From NCBI GenBank assembly GCA_002385415.1, contig DGDL01000052.1, positions 1 to 22,198 of the forward strand: a stretch of 22,198 nt of DNA. The letters run 5' to 3'. Below are positions 9,001-16,337 of this stretch, piece by piece. This DNA comes from Clostridiales bacterium UBA3953 (lineage in GTDB: Bacteria; Bacillota; Clostridia; Oscillospirales; CAG-272). The notes under the pieces are model-generated. The model saw only the letters and a program-made list of their open reading frames with translations. It was not told the origin of the DNA and did no database searches. How positions within the stretch are numbered: the stretch's first letter is position 1; every line of letters begins with the position of its first letter. The position numbers were made by a program, and so were the translations under genes.

Positions 9001-10523
9001 ACATAGGTGCCGAAAACCTCTTTTACTTCGCCGCCGGAGATTTTCACCGCACCTATCTCGGTGATATGGTTTTTCAGCGACGACAGGCCGGTCGTTTCTA
9101 TATCGAACACCACAAAATCGCCGTCAAACGGCATGTTTTCGGAACCGAACACCGCCCGAGCAGTGTCGTTGACATAATAGGCCTCGGTGCCCCATATAAC
9201 CTTTTGGCCGAGCTTTTCGGCGACCTCCATCGCTTTTTGAAAGCCTTGAACGTTGCCGTGGTCGGTTATCGCAACCGCCCTGTGCCCCCATTTATGCGCA
9301 AGCGCCACTATTTCGTCGGGCGGGATTAGGGCGTCCATCGCCGACATTTGGGTGTGCAGGTGCAGCTCGACGCGCTTGCGCGGCGCATCCGGCGGATAGC
9401 CCTCGGGTATTGTGCCTTCGGGCAAGCTGCTTGTGTCGTCCATACGCTCGATTTTCGCTATTTTGGCGATTGCGTTTGGTACAAACGTCATTTCGCCGTC
9501 AAAATTGTCGTGCCTGAAGCTCCCTTTGAGCGCCAGCACGGAGCCGACCGAAATCGCATCCGATTTGCCGTCGTCTTCTTCGGTCTTCATTATCCACTTG
9601 ACACCGATTGACGAGTCGAAATCGGTAATCGAAAAGGTGACAATAATCCGATCGCCGCGCCTGTTTTTCTTTGCCTCGTATTCGAAAACCTCGCCGAGCA
9701 CGACAATTCCTCTGCCCGGCCTGCGCATGTTGCGCAGCGGCGTGGGATTTGCTATTTTAAACACGTCCCCTAAAATAGGCTGGGGACTTCCGACATCAAA
9801 CGTAAGATTGCCGATTTTGATTATGTCGTCGGATAAAAACTCCGGCTCCGTCTCTTCGGCGTGCAGCGACGGCTGATTTTCTGTCGCACCGCTTATGTCA
9901 TTTGTGTTGCCGGCTCCGTTTTCCTCGGCGGGATGAGGCGGCTCGAGCACAGCCTGCGAGGCAAGAAACGCAAGCTGCTTGCGGCTGTACTCCTCATAGT
10001 CGGGGGTATATTCCTCATCGCGCCGGATAGTGACATTTACATTCAGCCCAAACTCGCTGAAAATTATGCCGGCTATTATCTCGGGCGTTCGCGCATCATA
10101 AAGCAGCTCGACGCCGCCGTCGGAAAACGGTATATCGATTAAGAGGTCGATTTGCTCGGAGCCGTCGCCGGGAGACGGCGTGCGGGACAGCGTATATTTG
10201 GCATTGTCGAAAAACCCGCGCGACACCGCTCCGACCCGTTCTACCTCAACGAGTATTTCGCGTATGCAGTCATAGCCGAACAGCTCCGAGGGATAGCGCG
10301 GCAGAATTCTAAACGAACGCAAATCATAAGTTGTGCGCAAATCCTCTTCAAGCGCATAAAGCTCGGCTTTTGAACGCACCGATTCGAAAAAAGCGCTGAC
10401 CTCGACGAGTCGGCGCTCTTTTTCGGCAAGTATATTAATAATGCGCCCCGCATTCATAAGTTCCACAAACTCGGGGCGCGGTTTATAGCGTATAAATTGC
10501 ATTGCAAGCGTTTTGTCAGTCAT
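6060..10523 (-). CDS. polC: DNA polymerase III alpha subunit, Gram-positive PolC type
   Basis: PolC is the replicative polymerase of low-GC Gram-positives and carries its own 3'-5' proofreading exonuclease. The 1487 residues show, in order: an N-terminal domain, a low-complexity linker rich in Glu/Asn (about 191-228), an OB-fold (about 268-330), the first part of a PHP domain (HLHTQMSAMDAL, about 386), an inserted DEDDh exonuclease (DIETTGL about 472, HNASFDIGFI about 555, HRAYDDA about 612), the PHP remainder (CDAHF), a cysteine module (CPKC about 959, CPEC about 983), and the polymerase core with the catalytic DIDLNFSGE (about 1012). The last residues QISLF match a beta-clamp-binding motif. 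GGAG seven bases before the ATG supports this start. It is the last gene of the leftward operon, 49 bases after ispG. Confidence 0.98.
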   Translation of the reverse strand: MTDKTLAMQFIRYKPRPEFVELMNAGRIINILAEKERRLVEVSAFFESVRSKAELYALEEDLRTTYDLRSFRILPRYPSELFGYDCIREILVEVERVGAVSRGFFDNAKYTLSRTPSPGDGSEQIDLLIDIPFSDGGVELLYDARTPEIIAGIIFSEFGLNVNVTIRRDEEYTPDYEEYSRKQLAFLASQAVLEPPHPAEENGAGNTNDISGATENQPSLHAEETEPEFLSDDIIKIGNLTFDVGSPQPILGDVFKIANPTPLRNMRRPGRGIVVLGEVFEYEAKKNRRGDRIIVTFSITDFDSSIGVKWIMKTEEDDGKSDAISVGSVLALKGSFRHDNFDGEMTFVPNAIAKIAKIERMDDTSSLPEGTIPEGYPPDAPRKRVELHLHTQMSAMDALIPPDEIVALAHKWGHRAVAITDHGNVQGFQKAMEVAEKLGQKVIWGTEAYYVNDTARAVFGSENMPFDGDFVVFDIETTGLSSLKNHITEIGAVKISGGEVKEVFGTYVNPGEPIPKNITELTGITDEMVADAPPEAEAVRAFLDFAGDGILVAHNASFDIGFIRRVAEKEGYQFTNTYVDTVAMSRYVNSELQRHRLDVLAEYYGLGEFNHHRAYDDAAVLAKIFLAMAEKLRAEGVADLAQMSAAMAESADPLLLRPYHMIILAKNRTGLKNLYKLISYGYLHCFRRHPRIPKSVLSHHREGLIIGTACSEGELFSALLENKTQAEIEEIASFYDYFEIQPLCNNQYLIDEGRVEGREGLIELNKKIIELGRKYNKPVVATCDAHFVEKHDEIYRQILLSGMKFSDADREVGLYFRTTREMLAEFDYLPPELAWEVVVENPNKIADMIEDGIRPFPKGTFTPEMEGADEELQNLCYARAKEIYGDPLPETVSKRLERELSSIIKNGFSVLYIIAQKLVAYSESQGYLVGSRGSVGSSAVAFFAGISEVNPLPPHYVCPKCKYSDFSNEANAGSGFDLPEKGCPECGTVLYGDGHDIPFETFLGFYGEKSPDIDLNFSGEVQAKVHKYTEELFGSENVFRAGTIGALASKTAYGFVMKYLESKGLKLSKAEVNRLVSRCVGVKRTTGQHPGGIVVVPRDMEIYDFTPVQHPADDAGSGIITTHFTFEYLHDTLLKLDELGHDVPTKYKWMEKFTGIPVTSVPMNDPKVYELFLSTEPLGIKPEDNGGIKLGTLGLPEMGTSFVLPVLEEAKPKSFADLMQIMGLTHGTDVWSGNAQELIRNGTCTISEVIGTRDGIMLTLMKYGLDSSIAFNIMEFVRKNKRGLPLKPEMVEAMKKHNVPDWYIESLGKIKYMFPKAHAAAYAMSSIRLGWYKVYRPLEFYAAMFTVAPGGFDAQIVMRGKREVERVLNDLGKKGMDITQKEAAMITTLQLVNEFYARGLKFLPVDLKKSDAFVFKPEDGKIRLPFSSLAGIGETAARNIAEVMANEEIFSIEELRIRAGLSKPVIEVLAENGVLDGLSETNQISLF

Positions 10524-10572
10524 TTTCTACTCCGGTCAATTTACACGAGGCTTTGTATGTGCAACAAGTGCT

Positions 10573-11664
10573 TTATTCGGCGATGGCGCCCTCGGCATTG
10601 TCAATCTCGGCAAGCAGCGCCGGGATTATCTCATCCTCCGACAGTTTGCGCACAGGCTTGCCGGATTTAAACAGCAGCGCTTCTCCCCTTCCGCCCGCGA
10701 CGCCGAAATCGGCTTCGCGCGCCTCGCCGGGGCCGTTTACCGCACAGCCCATGACCGCGACGGTATACCTGCGCGAAAGTGTTTTGCCTGCATATTTTTC
10801 CTCGAGCGCGCGTTCAAGCCGCTCGACGGTGCCAATTATATCTATATCCGTGCGCCCGCAGGTCGGGCAAGATATCACTTCCACGCCCGAAGTATGCAGC
10901 CCGAGGGCGGCGAGTATTTCGCGCCCGCGCCTTACCTCAAGCACCGGGTCGGCTGTAAGCGACACGCGGATAGTATCGCCGATACCGTCGCACAGCAGCG
11001 CGCCGATGCCGATTGCCGACTTTATCGTCCCGCGCGCGTCGGCGCCCGCCTCGGTCACGCCGAGATGAAGCGGATAATCGCAGCGCGCGGCGACTATCCG
11101 GTTTGCGGCTACGGTGTCGAGCACCGACGACGATTTAACCGCCACTATAATATCGGTAAAATCGAACTTTTCAAGCAGCGATATATGGTACAGGGCGCTT
11201 TCGGCCAGGGCTTCGGGGGTCGGCCGACCATATTGCGCGAGTATATGCCTTTCGAGCGAGCCGCTGTTGACGCCGATGCGTATAGGTACACCCCTTTTGC
11301 GGCAGGCATCGGTGACAAGTTTGACCTTGTCGTCGCCGCCGATGTTGCCGGGATTTATGCGGATTTTATCGGCGCCGGCTTCCGCCGAAAGTACGGCAAG
11401 CCGCGCGCTGAAATGGATGTCCGCAACAATCGGCATTTTTATCCCCGCAAGTTTATATCTATAAATCGCGCGGGCCGACTCCTCGTCGGGCACTGTCACG
11501 CGCACGATGTCACAGCCGGCCTGCTCGAGCGCGCGGAGCTGCGCGAGCGTAGCCTCTATGTCCGATGTGCGCGTGTTGGTCATCGACTGCACGCTGACCG
11601 GCGCGTCCCCGCCGACGTTTACAGCCCCGACCCGCACGGGTCTGGATTTTCGTCTTTCAATCAT
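10573..11664 (-). CDS. ispG: 4-hydroxy-3-methylbut-2-enyl-diphosphate synthase IspG (GcpE)
   Basis: IspG is the [4Fe-4S] enzyme that reductively converts methylerythritol cyclodiphosphate to HMBPP, the penultimate step of the MEP isoprenoid pathway. The 363-residue product is the compact bacterial form. The N-terminal TIM-barrel half includes VGDAPVSVQSMTNT-like sequence (here VGGDAPVSVQSMTNTRTSD) and the C-terminal half has the cluster ligands CPTCGR (two Cys) and GCAVNGPGE (one Cys plus the conserved Glu). It lies 46 bases after rseP and 49 before polC. The ATG has no clear Shine-Dalgarno; instead an 8-bp GC-rich hairpin ends 13 bases upstream of it. dxr, an earlier enzyme of the same pathway, is two genes upstream. 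Confidence 0.97.
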   Translation of the reverse strand: MIERRKSRPVRVGAVNVGGDAPVSVQSMTNTRTSDIEATLAQLRALEQAGCDIVRVTVPDEESARAIYRYKLAGIKMPIVADIHFSARLAVLSAEAGADKIRINPGNIGGDDKVKLVTDACRKRGVPIRIGVNSGSLERHILAQYGRPTPEALAESALYHISLLEKFDFTDIIVAVKSSSVLDTVAANRIVAARCDYPLHLGVTEAGADARGTIKSAIGIGALLCDGIGDTIRVSLTADPVLEVRRGREILAALGLHTSGVEVISCPTCGRTDIDIIGTVERLERALEEKYAGKTLSRRYTVAVMGCAVNGPGEAREADFGVAGGRGEALLFKSGKPVRKLSEDEIIPALLAEIDNAEGAIAE

Positions 11665-11677
11665 TTTTATGTTCTTT

Positions 11678-11700
11678 GCGGGAAACGCGGTGTTTCCCGC
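11678..11700 (-). promoter_or_regulatory. Intercistronic hairpin between rseP and ispG
   Basis: On the transcript strand GCGGGAAA and TTTCCCGC form a perfect 8-bp stem around a 7-base loop. It occupies half of the 46-base rseP-ispG gap and ends 13 bases before the ispG ATG. No U-tract follows (AAAGAACAT instead), so it is not a standard terminator. It could stabilise a processed 3' end of the upstream message or limit ribosome access to ispG; both are inference. Confidence 0.6.
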
Positions 11701-11710
11701 GCCAAATGCA

Positions 11711-12739
11711 CTATTTTGTAAACAGCTTCATAATGTCTTTGTAGGTTATAAACACCATTGCGAGCATCAAAAGCACGATGCCGGCAAAATGGACATAGCC
11801 TTCATACTCCGGTTTGATGGGCTTGCCGCGTATCTGCTCTATCAAAAGAAACACCAAGCGGCCTCCGTCGAGCGCGGGCAGCGGAAGCAGGTTGAATATG
11901 CCCAGGTTCATCGATATAAGCGTGCAAAGATATAACAGGTTGTAGGTGCCTGCTTTAGCCGCCTCCCCTATTGCGGTGGTAACACCCACCGGCCCGGAGA
12001 TTTGTTCGACCCCGTATCGGCCGGTTAGAAAATCAAACAGCGACTCCCAAATCAGCTTCACCGTCGCCGTAGATTGGTAAAACGCATGGCGGATAACTGT
12101 GAGAGGTGTCTTTCGCTCGGCGGCAACGATAAAGTCCGCTTCACCGAACACTACCCCGCCCTCTATGATTGTGGGGAAAATAACATCCTGTACTACAACT
12201 GTTTCACCGGCTCGCCGGACAGTAATGTCAAGAGGCTCTATGCCGTTGCGCATTATTTCATAGACAAGCTCGTATGAAGTGTGAACTTTTGCATCGCCGA
12301 CTTTGAGTATCCTGTCGCCGACCTGAAGGCCGGATGCTTCCGAAAGCGCGCCTTCCTCCGCAAAGCGCAGGATAGTGGTCGACCCGAGCGTCGGCGTTGT
12401 TATGACGAGCGCGCACATTAAAGCTATGCCGAGCAGCAGATTCATTATCGAGCCGGACGACAGTATGATAAAACGCTGCCATACAGGCTTTTTGTCCAGC
12501 GCACCGGGATCGTCGCTTTCCTCGTCCTCTCCCGCCATGCTGACAAATCCGCCTATTGGAAGTGCTCTAAGCGTGTAGTCGATGCCCGTTTTTTTCGACT
12601 TCCGCTTCAGCAGCTTTGGCCCCATGCCGATGGCAAACTCGCGTATAGTCACGTTAAAAAAGCGTGCGGTCAGATAATGCCCCAGCTCGTGAATGAATAT
12701 AAATATGCCGAATATTAGTATGGCAAGCAGGATGTAAAT
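11711..12739 (-). CDS. rseP: Site-2 membrane zinc protease RseP (RasP/YluC), apparent ATT start
   Basis: RseP cuts transmembrane substrates such as anti-sigma factors and signal-peptide remnants inside the membrane. The active-site HELGH lies in the first membrane segment (about residues 14-18 from the start chosen here), followed by GMGPK and a single PDZ domain (ASGLQVGDRILKV). The second metal motif is in NLLPLPALDGGRL, and a final hydrophobic segment precedes the C-terminus. If an ATG start is demanded, the first available one lies after HELGH (internal to the protein) or the gene must begin at MTIREF, which would delete the catalytic motif. Reading back in frame, the segment is open to the dxr TAG and contains no ATG, GTG or TTG. 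ATT at 12739-12737 has AGAGGTG seven bases upstream and gives MYILLAILIFG, as expected for the family: 342 residues. The dxr stop is 12 bases upstream. Confidence 0.9.
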   Translation of the reverse strand: MYILLAILIFGIFIFIHELGHYLTARFFNVTIREFAIGMGPKLLKRKSKKTGIDYTLRALPIGGFVSMAGEDEESDDPGALDKKPVWQRFIILSSGSIMNLLLGIALMCALVITTPTLGSTTILRFAEEGALSEASGLQVGDRILKVGDAKVHTSYELVYEIMRNGIEPLDITVRRAGETVVVQDVIFPTIIEGGVVFGEADFIVAAERKTPLTVIRHAFYQSTATVKLIWESLFDFLTGRYGVEQISGPVGVTTAIGEAAKAGTYNLLYLCTLISMNLGIFNLLPLPALDGGRLVFLLIEQIRGKPIKPEYEGYVHFAGIVLLMLAMVFITYKDIMKLFTK

Positions 12740-12746
12740 TTTAAAA

Positions 12747-12753
12747 CACCTCT
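12747..12753 (-). promoter_or_regulatory. Ribosome binding site that decides the rseP start
   Basis: AGAGGTG on the minus strand overlaps the dxr stop codon and lies seven bases before the ATT codon at 12739. The spacing is ideal for initiation there and too long for the next in-frame isoleucine codon (ATC at 12733). Confidence 0.7.
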
Positions 12754-13915
12754 AATCACATATGGGTTGGGGTTGCGGCAATTTCCGCGCCAGCTCAAGC
12801 GTCTTTTCACGGAACGCGCGGTCTGCCTCTGCGATTTGGGCATAGTCTTTGTAGTTCTCGTCTGCGGCAGATCGCACGACCTCGCACACCAGCTCCGCAA
12901 TATCATAATAACATATCTTGCGGTCCAAAAACAGTTCTACTGCGACTTCGTCGGCGGCATTGAGAGCCACGCGAGCGGCGTCCGACCGCTTTTCGGCTTC
13001 ATAAGCCAATCCCAGCAGCGGAAACTCCTTATAATCCAGTCGATAAAACGTCAGCGTCCCGATATCGGCCAAATCAAGCCGCCGGGTCAGCCCGTGCAGC
13101 CGCTCGGGATAGGTGAGCGCATACTGGATGCACAGCCGCATGTCGGGCTGGCTGAGCTGAGCAATCAAAGCACTGTCAATATATTCGACCATCGAATGTA
13201 TTATGCTCTCGCGATGAATAACCACATCTATCTTGTCGGCTGAAATATCGTAAAGACGGGCCGCCTCGATAACCTCGAACCCTTTGTTCATCAGCGTTGA
13301 CGAATCGATTGTCACGCGCGGGCCCATCTTCCATGTCGGATGGCCGAGCGCCTGCTCGGGCGTAACATTTGCCGTTTCTGCGCGTGTTTTGCCGAAAAAC
13401 GGGCCTCCCGACGCGGTGAGTATGAGCCTTGAAACGGCTTGTGGATGGGTCATACACTGCATCAGCGCGCTGTGCTCGCTGTCAACGGGCAGGATTTTCA
13501 CGCCGGCGTCTTTGGCACGCGCCATGACGAGCTTTCCGGCAACTACCAGCGACTCTTTGTTGGCAAGCGCGACGTCTGAGCCGGCGTCTATAGCCGCGAG
13601 CGTCGGGCGCAGGCCGCTAAAGCCGGATACGGCGTTCAGCACTTTGCTTGCGCGCAGCTCGGCAATCATTTCGCATAACCCGTCGTCGCCGTCATATACC
13701 TTAATCGATGTATCGGCAAGCGACAGCCGGAGTGCCTTTGCCGCCTCCGGGTCTCGCACCGAACAGGCACGCACGCCCAGCATGCGCGCCTGATGCTCCA
13801 GCAGCTTTACATTGCTGCCGCATGACAGCGCCGATACCTTTAAGTTGTGAGCGCAGGCGACCTCGATCGCCTGTTTTCCGACCGAACCGGTCGAGCCTAA
13901 AATGATAATTGACAT
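12752..13915 (-). CDS. dxr: 1-deoxy-D-xylulose 5-phosphate reductoisomerase
   Basis: Dxr (IspC) makes methylerythritol 4-phosphate from deoxyxylulose phosphate with NADPH, the first committed step of the MEP pathway. The 387-residue protein starts with the Rossmann motif ILGSTGSVGKQ (GxxGxxG). The metal and substrate site is seen in PVDSEHSALMQC (Asp and Glu ligands), SGGPFFGKT, and HPTWKMGPRVTIDSSTLMNKGFEVIEA-type sequence in the central region; the C-terminal helical domain is complete. AAAGGTTT precedes the ATG. It lies 21 bases after cdsA, and its stop overlaps the rseP ribosome binding site, suggesting translational coupling of the two. Confidence 0.97.
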   Translation of the reverse strand: MSIIILGSTGSVGKQAIEVACAHNLKVSALSCGSNVKLLEHQARMLGVRACSVRDPEAAKALRLSLADTSIKVYDGDDGLCEMIAELRASKVLNAVSGFSGLRPTLAAIDAGSDVALANKESLVVAGKLVMARAKDAGVKILPVDSEHSALMQCMTHPQAVSRLILTASGGPFFGKTRAETANVTPEQALGHPTWKMGPRVTIDSSTLMNKGFEVIEAARLYDISADKIDVVIHRESIIHSMVEYIDSALIAQLSQPDMRLCIQYALTYPERLHGLTRRLDLADIGTLTFYRLDYKEFPLLGLAYEAEKRSDAARVALNAADEVAVELFLDRKICYYDIAELVCEVVRSAADENYKDYAQIAEADRAFREKTLELARKLPQPQPICD

Positions 13916-13936
13916 AAACCTTTAACCTTGCGGCAA

Positions 13937-14839
13937 TTAAGCGAAAAGAGTTAGCCTGTCAAGCATCAGGCACAGTATATAAAGGAACGGAGCGGCCGCT
14001 ATAACGCTGTCGAATCTGTCGAGCACGCCTCCGTGTCCGGGGAATATATTGCCGTAATCTTTTATATTATAGTGGCGCTTTATCAGCGAGGCGACCAGGT
14101 CGCCGCACTGCGAAAGCGCGCTTATTACAAATCCCGCAAAGGCCAGCCATCCGTACTGGGGGCGCAGGCTGAACACATGCTGGACGATGAGACCGTACAC
14201 AATCGCGGAAACGGCGCCAAATACAACGCCGCCAATTGCGCCTTCAACCGTTTTCTTTGGGCTGACGGCGGGATTCAGCTTGTGTTTGCCGATTTTGCAG
14301 CCCACGAAATATGCGCCGGCATCCGACATCCACGGCACAAGGAACGCCAATAGATATACATATTCGCCGTATGGCATGTCGCGAAGCAGCACCAGCGACG
14401 TAAAGCCATATGAGATATATAGCGTCATCACAATCTCAAACGCTGCGTCCGCCACCGGATATGTCCTGTTCATAAACACCGCGACGGACAGTATCGTGAA
14501 CATGTATGTGAAGAAAAGCACGAATATGTTGCGGAAGAAATTGATGCCGAGCGAATATCGCGCTATAATCGGCATGACTCCGGCGAATATAACCGACGGT
14601 ACCAGCGCAAAGGGGTTAAGCGACAACAGCCGCGTCCAAAATTTGCGCGGAGAATCTACATAATCGCTGTTATCCTGACCAGACTCGCTGCGGCCGTTTG
14701 CGACGCAGGCAAATAGCTCGCAGACAGCGACAATATTCATTGCAGAGGCAAAAACAAGCATCGCCGGCGTACCCGAAAATATCAAAAACGGGATAAAAAC
14801 GCCAAGCGCGATGATTGCAGTTATAATCCTGGTTCGCAT
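13937..14839 (-). CDS. cdsA: Phosphatidate cytidylyltransferase CdsA
   Basis: CdsA makes CDP-diacylglycerol from phosphatidate and CTP, the branch point for membrane phospholipids. The product is an integral membrane protein with many hydrophobic segments and ends with the family signature: SLIKRHYNIKDYGNIFPGHGG followed by VLDRFDS. From the ATG at 14839 it has 300 residues and begins MRTRIITAIIALGVFIPFLI, as family members do. A TTG at 14947 would add 36 residues and has a strong AAAGGAG four bases upstream, while the ATG at 14839 has only a distant GGGAG. The added stretch is rich in Gly, Ser, Cys and Pro and does not look like a CdsA N-terminus, so I prefer the shorter form. uppS ends 150 bases upstream, an unusually wide gap for this operon. 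Confidence 0.92.
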   Translation of the reverse strand: MRTRIITAIIALGVFIPFLIFSGTPAMLVFASAMNIVAVCELFACVANGRSESGQDNSDYVDSPRKFWTRLLSLNPFALVPSVIFAGVMPIIARYSLGINFFRNIFVLFFTYMFTILSVAVFMNRTYPVADAAFEIVMTLYISYGFTSLVLLRDMPYGEYVYLLAFLVPWMSDAGAYFVGCKIGKHKLNPAVSPKKTVEGAIGGVVFGAVSAIVYGLIVQHVFSLRPQYGWLAFAGFVISALSQCGDLVASLIKRHYNIKDYGNIFPGHGGVLDRFDSVIAAAPFLYILCLMLDRLTLFA

Positions 14840-14989
14840 ATATCGCTTGGGCGGCGGGCAGCCGCTCTCCCTTCTGATTCCATCGGTACCGCTTGGGCTG
14901 CGGCAAGTCCCGGCAGACGCCCCAGCCCAATTGCAGATTGCCGACAAGGCACTCCTTTATGCGAAGGGGGCGTGCCGAATACCGAAAAG

Positions 14990-15712
14990 CTATTCGGCCG
15001 CTCCATATCTTCTCTTCCTGCCTTTGTAGTCGGCTATAATTTTGTCCACTTCTCTCTCGCTGAAATCGGGCCAAAGCGTGTCTATGAAATACAGTTCCGA
15101 GTAAGCAGATTGCCACAAAAGAAAGTTGGACATGCGCATTTCAGCGCCGGTGCGCACAATGATGTCGGGGTCGGGACAGCCGGCAGTATACAGCGCTGTC
15201 TCGAGGTCGGCTTCGGTCACGCTTTTTTTGCCCGCGGCAATGAGTTTGTTGACGGCGGCGACAAGTTCTGCGCGGCCTCCGTAGTTTATGGCAACGTTCA
15301 GACGCTTTCCGCGGTTTTGCGTCATGCGTTCGAGCGCGGACATGCGCTCCGCTATATCGGGCGAAAAGATGCTCCTGTCACCGATAAAGCAAACGCGCAG
15401 ATCGCGGCTGGGCGCGTCTCGCTCGGCGTCCCCAAGATACTCCTCAAACAAGTTGAGTATGGCGTTTATTTCGCTTTTGGGGCGCTTTGCATAATTTTCG
15501 GTCGACAGCGCATAGACGGTCACTATCTCTATGCCGATGTCGCCGCAATACTCTACGATGCGGCGAAAGACCTTTGCGCCTTGCACATGGCCGTATTCGC
15601 GCGGCATGCCGCGCTTTTTTGCCCAGCGTCCGTTGCCGTCCATTATAAATGCAATGTGACGCGGCGCCGTGCCACCAGTGCATTCGGCGCCGTCAGTTTT
15701 ATTTACCGCCAT
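14990..15712 (-). CDS. uppS: Undecaprenyl (isoprenyl) diphosphate synthase UppS
   Basis: UppS is the cis-prenyltransferase that elongates farnesyl diphosphate with isopentenyl units to the C55 carrier used for peptidoglycan and other wall polymers. The 240-residue product has the catalytic Asp in HIAFIMDGNGRWAKKRG (D25) and the C-terminal conserved stretch RTGAEMRMSNFLLWQSAYSE, followed by LYFIDTLWPDF. The family usually has RTSGE at that site; RTGAE is a mild variant. Its ribosome binding site is weak. It lies 31 bases after frr. Its substrate comes from the pathway that contains dxr and ispG in the same operon. Confidence 0.97.
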   Translation of the reverse strand: MAVNKTDGAECTGGTAPRHIAFIMDGNGRWAKKRGMPREYGHVQGAKVFRRIVEYCGDIGIEIVTVYALSTENYAKRPKSEINAILNLFEEYLGDAERDAPSRDLRVCFIGDRSIFSPDIAERMSALERMTQNRGKRLNVAINYGGRAELVAAVNKLIAAGKKSVTEADLETALYTAGCPDPDIIVRTGAEMRMSNFLLWQSAYSELYFIDTLWPDFSEREVDKIIADYKGRKRRYGAAE

Positions 15713-15743
15713 TTACACCAGAAGTAAAAACCCAGAGAGGATT

Positions 15744-16298
15744 TTAAATCTCCATTATCTCCTTGTTCTTTTTCGCGGTGAGCGCGTCGATTTCTTTGAT
15801 GTACTTGTCGGTCAGTTCCTGAACCGTTTTTTCAGAGGCTTTCTGTTCATCCTCTGTCATCTCGCCTTTTTTCTTCATTTCTTTGGCTTTATCGTTTGCG
15901 TCACGGCGTATGTTACGAATGCTGATTTTGGCGTCCTCGCCCATCCTTCCGACCTGCTTGGTCAATTCACGACGGCGCTCCTCGGTGAGCGGGGGGAATG
16001 TAATGCGAATGACTTTTCCGTCATTCTGGGGCATGATGCCCAGATCGGATGCTTGGATGGCGTGGTCGATTGTTTTCAAGAGCGAATTGTCCCACGGCTG
16101 GATTACCAGTGTGCGGGCATCGGTGACCGAAACTGTTGCAAGCTGATTGATGGGAGTTGGCGCTCCGTAATAGTCTACCGAAATTTTGTCCAGCACTGCA
16201 GGATTTGCACGCCCCGCACGAATAGTGGCAATCTCACGCTCATATATGGAGACGGTTTTCTTCATCTTTTCTTCGAATTCTTTGGTGTTGAGCTTCAT
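15744..16298 (-). CDS. frr: Ribosome recycling factor
   Basis: RRF splits post-termination ribosomes together with EF-G. The 184 residues match the usual 185-residue length and show the three-helix-bundle signature: an N-terminal helix ending in TIRAGRANPAVLDKI, the domain II core YYGAPTPINQLATVSV, NDGKVIRITFPPLTEERR, and a long charged C-terminal helix. AAAGGAAG, about six bases before the ATG, is a strong ribosome binding site. It lies 39 bases after pyrH, and the gap includes a perfect 10-base tandem duplication. Confidence 0.98.
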   Translation of the reverse strand: MKLNTKEFEEKMKKTVSIYEREIATIRAGRANPAVLDKISVDYYGAPTPINQLATVSVTDARTLVIQPWDNSLLKTIDHAIQASDLGIMPQNDGKVIRITFPPLTEERRRELTKQVGRMGEDAKISIRNIRRDANDKAKEMKKKGEMTEDEQKASEKTVQELTDKYIKEIDALTAKKNKEIMEI

Positions 16299-16312
16299 AT
16301 ACGACTTCCTTT

Positions 16313-16332
16313 CTATGAAGATCTATGAAGAT
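16313..16332. repeat. Two tandem copies of a 10-bp unit in the pyrH-frr gap
   Basis: CTATGAAGAT occurs twice back to back, at 16313-16322 and 16323-16332. The pair fills half the spacer between the pyrH stop and the frr ribosome binding site. It looks like a simple slippage duplication. Confidence 0.85.
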
Positions 16333-16337
16333 TTTAT

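Noticed and set aside
10513..11721. A 402-codon open frame on the plus strand opposite ispG
   Set aside because: It mirrors a well-supported gene, has no family resemblance and low-complexity Arg/Gly/Ala composition. Long antisense frames recur opposite uvrB (848-1882), uvrA (2964-3929), uppS and tsf, so they reflect codon bias of the real genes rather than coding.
14670..15116. Alternative frames crossing the uppS-cdsA spacer as a separate small gene
   Set aside because: They overlap both conserved genes in the wrong frames and their sequence looks like frame-shifted uppS and cdsA.
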